Assembly (NCBI GenBank): GCA_029863035.1
Contig: JAOTWH010000124.1
Span: 1 to 6,648, forward strand
Direction: 5' to 3'
Length of the DNA: 6,648 nt
Origin: Acidimicrobiia bacterium
GTDB lineage: Bacteria; Actinomycetota; Acidimicrobiia; UBA5794; JAOTWH01
The notes beneath the pieces were generated by a model. That model had not been told where the DNA came from and did not search any database. It saw only the letters and a list, made by a program, of their open reading frames with translations. Made by a program: the position numbers and the translations under genes. Below, piece after piece: positions 1-5,133 of the stretch; the first letter of the stretch is position 1, and each line of letters opens with the position of its first letter.

Positions 1-632
1 ATCTGGTAGTAGCGGTCGACGCCGGCAACCATCAACAGCTGCTTGAAGAGCTGAGGAGACTGCGGCAGCGCATAGAAACTGCCTTTGCGCAGGCGGCTCG
101 GCACCAACAGGTCGCGGGCACCTTCTGGCGTGGATCGGATGAGCGTCGGGGTCTCCACCTCCAGGAATCCTTGCTCGTCCATGGACCGTCGGATAGCCCC
201 GATGGCGGACGATCGGGCCCTCAGGTTGGCGGCCATGCGAGGGCGCCGCAGATCGAGGTAACGGAACTCAAGTCGCTTCGCCTCGTCGACATCGAGCCGG
301 TCGTCGATCTGGAATGGCAGCGGATCGGCGCTGCTCAGCACCGTCACCCCGTCGGCTGCAACCTCAACCTCTCCGGTTTCCATATCGGGATTGATGGTGC
401 CATCGGGGCGCAGTCGCACCGCGCCCGACACCGAAAGGCAGTACTCGAGGCGCACGTCATGAGCTACGGCTGCTGCCTGGGGCTGAGCAACGGGGTCGAC
501 TACCACTTGCACGACGCCCGAGGCATCGCGTAGGTCGAGGAAGATGACGCCGCCGTGGTCTCGCCGGCTGGCCACCCAACCTGCCAGACGAACCGATTGC
601 CCATCGTTGCCGGCTCCGAGACTGCCAGCCAT
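1..632 (-). CDS. aspS: Aspartyl-tRNA synthetase, N-terminal part (3' end beyond window)
   Basis: Class II aminoacyl-tRNA synthetase that attaches aspartate to tRNA-Asp in the cytoplasm. I translated 210 complete codons by hand. Residues about 15-100 form the OB-fold anticodon-binding domain, with the family signatures LAGWVASRRDHGG (16-28) and IFLDLRDASGVVQVVVDP (30-47). FRYLDLRRP (123-131) starts the catalytic part, FLEVETPTL (156-164) is class II motif 1, and STPEGARDLLVPSR (167-180) with FYALPQSPQLFKQLL (186-200) are near-invariant in bacterial AspRS. Motifs 2 and 3 and the bacterial GAD insertion would lie past the window edge, so whether it is discriminating cannot be judged. The ATG at 632-630 follows the hisS stop by 8 bases, behind a weak AAGG. 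A TTG at 656-654 is in frame and behind a much better ribosome site, so the true protein may be 8 residues longer. It is probably cotranscribed with hisS. Identity is near certain; the start is not. Confidence -1.
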   Translation of the reverse strand, partial: MAGSLGAGNDGQSVRLAGWVASRRDHGGVIFLDLRDASGVVQVVVDPVAQPQAAAVAHDVRLEYCLSVSGAVRLRPDGTINPDMETGEVEVAADGVTVLSSADPLPFQIDDRLDVDEAKRLEFRYLDLRRPRMAANLRARSSAIGAIRRSMDEQGFLEVETPTLIRSTPEGARDLLVPSRLRKGSFYALPQSPQLFKQLLMVAGVDRYYQ

Positions 633-640
633 CGTGTCCC

Positions 641-1861
641 TTAGGCCGTCACCCAAGCCGCCACCTCCTCCAACGCCATGGTCTCTTCATGTCCGTCGCT
701 CAATCGCCGCACCGTCATCGCCCCATCTGCCAATCCTTCGCCCACCACCAGCACCGCCGCCGCATTGCGCTTATCCGCCGCCTTGAACTGAGCCTTCATA
801 GATGCTTGCGCAGGGAGCGAGTCGACCCTTAGGCCTCGTCGGCGCAACCGCTGGACAACTTCCGATGCGTCGGCACGATCGCCGTCCGTCACGACGAACA
901 CGTCGAGAGCCGGCTCCTCCGCTGCGTCTCCCAGCGCCAACACGATGCGATCCACTCCGAGCGAGAATCCCACCGCCGGCACCGCCGAACCCCCCAGCTG
1001 CTCCGCCAGTCCGTCGTATCTCCCACCACCTCCCAGCGAGCTCTGGGCTGCTTCGTACGTAGGCACGGTGTACTCGAAGACCGTCTTGGTGTAGTAGTCG
1101 AGACCTCTAACCAATCGAGGAGCATCGGTGTATTCGATTCCGGCCCGGTCCAGGCCGGCCTTGACGGCGTCGAAGTGCTCTTTGCTCTCGGCGTTTAGGT
1201 GATCGACCGGGGCCGGAGCGTCCACCAGTTTGGGACCGTCGACCTTACAGTCGAGCACTCGCAGCGGGTTGAGATCCATCCGCTTTTGGCAGTCCTCGCA
1301 CAGCTTGGCTCGCTTCGGCTCCAGGTAATCCGTCAGCACCCGGCGGTAGGCAGCACGCGATTCCGCGTCACCGATCGAGTTGAGCTGCACCTCAACCCCG
1401 GGGATCCCCACCTCGGTGTAATAGCGGTGTCCCAACTCGATCACCTCGACGTCCGCTTCGGGAGAATCGGTCCCCAGGTACTCGGCGCTCACCTGGAAGA
1501 ACTGGCGCCGTCGGCCGGCCTGAGGTTGCTCGTAGCGGAACATGGGTCCGGAGTGGGCTCCCTTGAAGATGCCCTGGCGGCCCGCGTTGAGGTAAGCCCG
1601 CACCACCGCCGCGGTCGATTCGGGCCGCATCGTCATCGAGCGACCCCCCTTGTCCTCCCAGGTGAACATCTGCTTCTGCACCACCTCGGTGGCCTCACCG
1701 ATGGCGCGGCCGAACACTTCTGTGCTCTCGAAGATCGGCGTCATCACCAACTCGTAGCCGTAACGAGCTGTGATCTCGTCCCACACGCGCAACAACCGCC
1801 GCCATCGGAGCGATTCGGGCGGCAGGATGTCGTCGGTTCCCTTGGGGGGACGGAAGGTCAT
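641..1861 (-). CDS. hisS: Histidyl-tRNA synthetase
   Basis: Cytoplasmic class II synthetase that charges tRNA-His using ATP. The protein has 406 residues, slightly short of the usual 420-430 but complete. FRPPKGTDDILP (3-14) is the typical opening, and YGYELVMTPIFESTEVF (34-50) is motif 1. TMRPESTAAVVRAYL (77-91) and FRYEQPQAGRRRQFFQ (108-123) cover the active-site entry and motif 2. RLVRGLDYYTKTVFE (249-263) is the histidine-specific HisA motif, GGGGRYDGL (277-285) is HisB, and AVGFSLGVDRI (296-306) is motif 3. The C-terminal anticodon-binding domain runs from about 318 to the end. The insertion domain carries C188, C191 and C205 (CEDC...LDCK), a pattern common in bacterial HisRS. The ATG at 1861-1859 overlaps the stop of the hydrolase gene (ATGA), and no strong Shine-Dalgarno precedes it, so it is probably translated by coupling. 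No T-box-like leader is visible. Identity is very secure. Confidence -1.
   Translation of the reverse strand: MTFRPPKGTDDILPPESLRWRRLLRVWDEITARYGYELVMTPIFESTEVFGRAIGEATEVVQKQMFTWEDKGGRSMTMRPESTAAVVRAYLNAGRQGIFKGAHSGPMFRYEQPQAGRRRQFFQVSAEYLGTDSPEADVEVIELGHRYYTEVGIPGVEVQLNSIGDAESRAAYRRVLTDYLEPKRAKLCEDCQKRMDLNPLRVLDCKVDGPKLVDAPAPVDHLNAESKEHFDAVKAGLDRAGIEYTDAPRLVRGLDYYTKTVFEYTVPTYEAAQSSLGGGGRYDGLAEQLGGSAVPAVGFSLGVDRIVLALGDAAEEPALDVFVVTDGDRADASEVVQRLRRRGLRVDSLPAQASMKAQFKAADKRNAAAVLVVGEGLADGAMTVRRLSDGHEETMALEEVAAWVTA
654..671 (-). promoter_or_regulatory. Strong Shine-Dalgarno and alternative TTG start for aspS inside hisS
   Basis: On the minus strand GGAGGAGG (671-664) is followed by a 7-base spacer and TTG (656-654), in frame with aspS and without an intervening stop. 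Initiation here would give an N-terminus reading MGDGLRDTMAGSL. From memory this aligns without gaps to the usual AspRS opening of the form RTHYAGSL, whereas the ATG start cuts the protein at AGSL. The site lies within the last codons of hisS, so it would give a 16-base gene overlap and translational coupling. The purine run also encodes Leu-Glu-Glu-Val in HisRS, so chance is possible. Confidence -1.
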
Positions 1862-2514
1862 TGCAGTAGCTCTGCCAGGAAGGGATTGGTGCGGCGCTCG
1901 GCGGCCAGCGTAGTCCTGGGCCCGTGCCCGGGTAGCACCTCCGTGTCATCCGGGAGGGTGAGCACCTTCGCCTCCATGCTGGCCATTAGTTGGTCATGAT
2001 TCCCGTATGGAAAGTCGGTCCGGCCGACGGATCCGGCGAACAGCTGGTCGCCCGAGAGCAAAAGCCCTTCGGATTCGAGGTAGAAACAACAGTGCCCCGG
2101 TGTGTGGCCGGGGGTGTGACGCACCTCGACGCTCAACCCGGCCAACTCAAGCATCGAGCCGTCGGTGAATCGCTCCAGAGTCTCTGGCGGAGCCAAGTCA
2201 CCTGCCTCCGGCGGCATGCCACCGAATAGGCTCCTCATCTGCGACATGGGGTCGAGGCAGAGGAAATCGTCGTCGCGATGTAGATACACAGCCGCACCGG
2301 TAGACCTTGCCAGACCACCTGAGCTCCCCGTGTGGTCGATATGACCATGTGTCAATAGGAGGGCGGTCGCAGCAAGGTCATGCTTCCGCAACAGGCCGAC
2401 CACCCCCTCCAAGTCGGGAGGAGCATCCACAACCACCGCCGGACCACCCCCATTGAGCGCCACCACGTAGCAATTCGTTCCCGCAAGCCACAGGGCATCT
2501 TGATCGACGATCAT
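1858..2514 (-). CDS. Metallo-beta-lactamase-fold hydrolase, glyoxalase II-like
   Basis: Predicted cytoplasmic metal-dependent hydrolase of 218 residues. The metal ligands are all visible: THGHIDH (55-61, giving H56, H58, D60, H61), H137 within HTPGHTPGH (133-141), the bridging D156 in LLLSGD, and H197 in PGHG. TNCYVV (13-18) near the start and SVGRTDFPYGN (162-172) are typical of the short hydroxyacylglutathione hydrolase-like (YcbL-type) group. Its substrate could be a thioester such as S-lactoylglutathione or a mycothiol analogue, but that is inference; the C-terminal glutathione-binding domain of classical glyoxalase II is absent. There is no signal peptide. ATG 2514 is the only reasonable start, with no upstream in-frame start nearby. 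It lacks a Shine-Dalgarno, and TACTCT sits 7 bases upstream, so the mRNA may be leaderless. Its stop overlaps the hisS start by 4 bases. Family is secure; reaction unknown. Confidence -1.
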   Translation of the reverse strand: MIVDQDALWLAGTNCYVVALNGGGPAVVVDAPPDLEGVVGLLRKHDLAATALLLTHGHIDHTGSSGGLARSTGAAVYLHRDDDFLCLDPMSQMRSLFGGMPPEAGDLAPPETLERFTDGSMLELAGLSVEVRHTPGHTPGHCCFYLESEGLLLSGDQLFAGSVGRTDFPYGNHDQLMASMEAKVLTLPDDTEVLPGHGPRTTLAAERRTNPFLAELLQ

Positions 2515-2521
2515 GGGGTCG

Positions 2522-2552
2522 AGAGTACCGGTGACGCGAAGAGGCCCGCCAA
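2522..2552 (-). promoter_or_regulatory. Candidate promoter for a leaderless hydrolase-hisS-aspS transcript
   Basis: On the minus strand TACTCT (2527-2522) fits the TAnnnT form of a -10 box and ends 7 bases before the hydrolase ATG, so transcription could start at or next to the A of the start codon. A poor -35 candidate, TTGGCG (2552-2547), lies 19 bases further upstream inside the terminator-like hairpin. The bases before the ATG (CTCTCGACCCC) contain no purine-rich ribosome site. Leaderless mRNAs are common in actinobacteria. The call rests on a short degenerate motif and is tentative. Confidence -1.
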
Positions 2553-2567
2553 GCGGCGGGCCTCTTC
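2538..2567 (-). terminator. Perfect 13-bp hairpin ending the pilin operon, no U-tract
   Basis: The arms GAAGAGGCCCGCC (2538-2550) and GGCGGGCCTCTTC (2555-2567) pair perfectly around a 4-base loop, and 10 of 13 pairs are G-C or C-G. It starts 18 bases after the stop of the large pilin-like gene and ends 23 bases before the hydrolase ATG. No T-run follows on either strand. U-less stem-loops of this kind are frequent after actinobacterial genes, so a terminator or mRNA 3'-end stabiliser is the best reading. A regulatory role for the downstream gene is possible. Confidence -1.
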
Positions 2568-2585
2568 ATTGAGTCATCTGGTCTT

Positions 2586-3986
2586 CTAGAGCTCGCCGAA
2601 GCCCAGCTCGCGGGTGTTCTCCACGTCGACGGCCCCGAGGTCCTTCAACTCGAAGTCGCTGATCCATCCACCGTCGTAGATGATCTCGCCACCACCATTG
2701 ATCCTGTTCTCCGAGACCGGGCTGCCGGCAGAATCACATGCGTCTTCGGCGACAACAGGGCCGACGATGGTGGCCTGGCCGTTCATGCGGAACTGCTCGT
2801 GCATCGCCACAACCCCCACGACGTTTACTTGAACACCGACCTGGAGGTCTCCGCCCGCGACCGTGGAATAGCCACCGCTCCCTGGATAGGCCTGAGTGTA
2901 GGCGTAGCCGCCATAGTCGATGTTCCCTCGGCTGGTAGAGCAATCCGTTGCGCCATCGACCGTGCCAGCGAAAACCGACAGTTCGATTACGGGCATATTG
3001 TTCTTTCCGTTGATCGTGACGTCGGCCCCGTCCACGTAGTACGCGCCCGGGGTGGAGTTCCAATCGAACGCCACCAACGACGAGCCGATACCGAGGATCT
3101 GGTTGCCGGCACCCGTGCTGATGAAGGCACCCGAGCAAGGCTCGCCTTCCGTCGCCGGGTTGCCCAACGTACTGGCGGGACCCTCATAGAAGCCGCTGGG
3201 GTTGGCGGCGCCGAACGAGACGCCGCCACGACAGATATCGATCTGGGCGTACTTGTGCACCGCCAGCGGGTTAATGGCCGGCATGAACGCCTCTACGATG
3301 TCTCCAAGTGGGGGACAATCGGTGCCAGAGGCTTCAACCGGGTCGACACCTGTGCCGCATCCATCCACACTGGCGGACCCAGACAGATCGAGCTTCTTGT
3401 TGCTGTGGACATTGCCCTTGGCGCCCTTGAAAGCGGCGTCGCCGAGAACTTCAAGGTCGCCATTGACGATCAAAGCCCCATCTGGAACCCAGGGAGTGCC
3501 GGTGTTGACCCACTGATAGTCCAGATACAGCACCCTCTCCTTGCGAACCGCTGCATCGATGCTCGGAGTGAACCCAACCGCATAGGCGATCTCGGCCGTG
3601 TCGTCCTTGACGATCACGACATCGCCCTCCGGCGTGGAGAGCACCTCTGCAGGGTCTGCTGCCACCGCCTCGGCGTGAGCCACGACCTCTGCTTTATCAG
3701 GCGACGGCGAGCTGAAGGTGACCTCGGTGATGTCGTTGTCCGCTTCCAACTCGAACAACGCTTGGTCGATACCGCTCTCGGCCACCTGGAGAGCTTGCTC
3801 CCAGGTTCGGTCGAGGCCCACGTGGCGGTTCTCAGACATGGTGCGCGCAGCAACGACCACTGATACCAGCACCAGGAAGCCGCCCAATAGGGCGACTGAG
3901 GCCATGGCGATGCCACGGTCGTCACCAAGTAGGCGACGCCACGAAGGCGGCCCCACCGGCCTCTTCGTTCGGTTGCGTACGTTCAT
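2586..3986 (-). CDS. Large PilX/GspK-like minor pilin (type IV pilus or pseudopilus)
   Basis: Probable membrane-anchored, exported minor pilin of 466 residues. A basic 25-residue leader ends in DDRG (22-25), followed by one hydrophobic helix (IAMASVALLGGFLVLVSVVVAA, 26-47). QALQVAESGIDQALFELE (64-81) resembles the AE-rich helix after the membrane segment in PilX_N proteins. The residue five after the presumed cleavage site is Ser30, not the Glu of ordinary pilins, as in GspK-type tip subunits. The large outer part has alternating hydrophobic, Gly/Asp/Asn-rich stretches (for example DGALIVNGDLEVLGDAAF, 169-186, and VQVNVVGVVAMHEQFRMNG, 385-403) that suggest beta-solenoid strands, plus six cysteines (210, 224, 252, 284, 349, 417) that could form disulfides. 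AAAGGA lies 6 bases before the ATG and 3 bases after the upstream gene's stop. The N-terminal class is fairly sure; the role of the outer domain is unknown. Confidence -1.
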   Translation of the reverse strand: MNVRNRTKRPVGPPSWRRLLGDDRGIAMASVALLGGFLVLVSVVVAARTMSENRHVGLDRTWEQALQVAESGIDQALFELEADNDITEVTFSSPSPDKAEVVAHAEAVAADPAEVLSTPEGDVVIVKDDTAEIAYAVGFTPSIDAAVRKERVLYLDYQWVNTGTPWVPDGALIVNGDLEVLGDAAFKGAKGNVHSNKKLDLSGSASVDGCGTGVDPVEASGTDCPPLGDIVEAFMPAINPLAVHKYAQIDICRGGVSFGAANPSGFYEGPASTLGNPATEGEPCSGAFISTGAGNQILGIGSSLVAFDWNSTPGAYYVDGADVTINGKNNMPVIELSVFAGTVDGATDCSTSRGNIDYGGYAYTQAYPGSGGYSTVAGGDLQVGVQVNVVGVVAMHEQFRMNGQATIVGPVVAEDACDSAGSPVSENRINGGGEIIYDGGWISDFELKDLGAVDVENTRELGFGEL

Positions 3987-4001
3987 CTTGGTTCCTTTCG
4001 T

Positions 4002-4514
4002 CTACGTGTTTCTTGCTTTGATAGACGTCTCAATGCTCCTGGCAGGGTGGGAGTCGGTCACGTCGAAGTCGACGGTGAACTTGATGTCGACCACATCGCC
4101 TGTGATGACGATGGCGCTGTCGGCCGCTACCAGCCCTTCTGCCACAAGCGATGGGGCCTCTGCAGGCACGGCATTGGTCGATCGCGTTAGATCTGTGCCG
4201 ATGATCTCGTACGTGATGGTCTCGCCGGCTTCGGCAGTGCCCAACACCCCGCCGTCCAGCCAGAATGAGATCTTGTCGTCACCGGCGCCGGGTGGGTAGA
4301 TCTCTGTGGCGAAACGCAGCTCCGAGGTGATCTGCCCTTTGGCGTATCGAAGTTCGGCGATCACATCGAGACGGTCTTGCTGGCGGGCGTCCGCTCGCAG
4401 CACTGCACCCATCCAAACAGTGACACCGGCAACAACGACGGCTGCGATAATCGACGCGATAGCCAGCTCGGCCAGTGATATCCCCTGTTCAGATCTGAGG
4501 AAGCGGCGGATCAT
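4002..4514 (-). CDS. PilW/GspJ-like prepilin
   Basis: Small prepilin-like protein of 170 residues. MIRRFLRSEQG is a short basic leader. The expected prepilin peptidase cut falls after Gly11, and the mature protein starts ISLAE with the conserved Glu at position five (Glu16). A hydrophobic helix follows (residues about 12-34, IASIIAAVVVAGVTVW), then a helix rich in Arg/Asp/Gln (AVLRADARQQDRLDVIAELRYAKGQI). The rest is a probable beta-rich globular domain; FTVDFDVTD (146-154) looks like one of its late strands. Size, the helix followed by ELRFATEIY, and position between a PilV-like and a PilX-like gene suggest the PilW/GspJ class, though fine class assignment is inference. The start lies 2 bases after the upstream stop, with CGAGG 8 bases before the ATG, so it is cotranscribed and probably coupled. 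No cysteine is present. Function would be in a pilus or secretion pseudopilus tip. Confidence -1.
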   Translation of the reverse strand: MIRRFLRSEQGISLAELAIASIIAAVVVAGVTVWMGAVLRADARQQDRLDVIAELRYAKGQITSELRFATEIYPPGAGDDKISFWLDGGVLGTAEAGETITYEIIGTDLTRSTNAVPAEAPSLVAEGLVAADSAIVITGDVVDIKFTVDFDVTDSHPARSIETSIKARNT

Positions 4515-4516
4515 GG

Positions 4517-5056
4517 TCAGAACCTCGCCTTGGAAACCAACGCCGTCGTCTGATGTTCTTTCTCGGCGTCGCCCACCGTCCAGTTGACGATCACCACGAC
4601 TCGGCGCAGCTCGTCCGCTTCGACATCGGTCACGTACTGCCAGACCTCAAAGGGCTGGTCGTCCACGGTCACCGAGTACTTGGACTGAACCGAACCAAGA
4701 GCGGCGTCCACGACAAGCGCTTCATCGGCCGCCAGGTTCGCAGCCGTGGCCAGGAGATTTCCACCCGAGACCCGCGGATCGCCCGCCCCTACGACATCCA
4801 TGGCTACCTCGTCCCATGGGAAGGAGCGGGACACCTCGATACCCTCGATCGCCAACTGGGTGGCTTGCTCAAGAGCTCGCGTCGTTCGGGCCTGGCGGAA
4901 AGATGCGCCTAGGAAGAGGCCAAGCATCGAAAAGAGGATCACTGATATGAACAAGGCGATCGAGGCCTCTATGAGGCTGAAGCCGGTATCGGTTGCACAG
5001 GGGCGACCGTCCCGACGCGATGGTGTCGTGGTAGATGCCATGAGTTCGAGTCTCAC
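4517..5056 (-). CDS. PilV/GspI-like prepilin, first gene of the pilin cassette
   Basis: Prepilin-like protein of 179 residues from the GTG at 5056. DTG|FSLIEASIALFISVILFS is a canonical type III signal: cleavage after Gly25, Phe at +1, Glu30 at +5, and a hydrophobic helix to about residue 53. Next comes ALEQATQLAIEGIEVSRSFPWDEVA (61-85 region), resembling the helix and 'IE..R..PW' segment of PilV-like proteins. The beta-rich C-terminal domain includes VWQYVTDVEADELRRVVVIVNW (about 138-159). The start is uncertain: GTG 5056 has only GAGG 13 bases upstream, whereas ATG 5041 would shorten the leader by five residues. A stop shortly upstream excludes a longer protein. The mature part is the same either way. 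It is followed after 2 bases by the next prepilin gene. Membership of the prepilin family is firm; the PilV/GspI label is by length, sequence flavour and gene order. Confidence -1.
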   Translation of the reverse strand: MRLELMASTTTPSRRDGRPCATDTGFSLIEASIALFISVILFSMLGLFLGASFRQARTTRALEQATQLAIEGIEVSRSFPWDEVAMDVVGAGDPRVSGGNLLATAANLAADEALVVDAALGSVQSKYSVTVDDQPFEVWQYVTDVEADELRRVVVIVNWTVGDAEKEHQTTALVSKARF

Positions 5057-5127
5057 AACATGGCATCGACCTCAAAGGGACCGGGCTTGAGCCGGCTAGA
5101 GGAGGTTTCGACTAGTCACCGAGGTGA
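5057..5127 (-). other. Intergenic leader between rel and the pilin cassette
   Basis: This 71-base gap holds most of the palindrome at its rel-proximal end, a CCTCCTC run (5107-5101) and the weak GAGG (5073-5070) before the GTG start. I found no convincing -10/-35 pair on the minus strand, so whether the pilin genes have their own promoter or depend on read-through from rel is open. Confidence -1.
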
Positions 5128-5133
5128 CTAGTC
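5110..5133. repeat. 24-bp inverted repeat overlapping the rel stop codon
   Basis: The arms GACTAGTCACC (5110-5120) and GGTGACTAGTC (5123-5133) are exact reverse complements around the two bases GA. Each arm also contains the 8-base palindrome GACTAGTC, so that element occurs twice, 16 bases apart start to start. The rel stop codon (TAG, 5130-5128) lies inside one arm. The form fits either a transcription terminator without a U-tract for rel or a dimeric regulator's operator for the pilin cassette. The very tight centre and moderate GC make an operator at least as likely as a terminator. Confidence -1.

Noticed and set aside
171..533. Open frame of 120 codons on the plus strand opposite aspS
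   Set aside because: The minus strand encodes an unmistakable AspRS N-terminus over the same bases; this frame shows no family motif.
1199..1999. Open frame of 266 codons on the plus strand across hisS and the hydrolase gene
   Set aside because: It is the mirror of two highly conserved genes, and its protein is a low-information sequence without motifs.
2586..3600. Bactofilin-like reading of the Gly/Asp-rich strands in the large pilin-like protein
   Set aside because: The N-terminal membrane helix, the AE-rich helix and the cysteines point to an exported protein, and the neighbours are prepilins; a cytoplasmic bactofilin does not fit.
2799..3863. Open frame of 354 codons on the plus strand opposite the large pilin-like gene
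   Set aside because: It lies wholly antisense to a gene with clear prepilin features, has no recognisable domain and no good ribosome site; GC-rich codon bias keeps such frames open.
4869..5075. Minus-strand frame of 68 codons beginning just upstream of the PilV-like gene, after a GAGG
   Set aside because: It overlaps the PilV-like gene in another frame and has no motif; the prepilin signal lies in the frame from GTG 5056.
5082..5097. Imperfect stem CCGG...CCGG in the leader before the PilV-like gene
   Set aside because: Only four uninterrupted pairs; expected by chance in GC-rich DNA.
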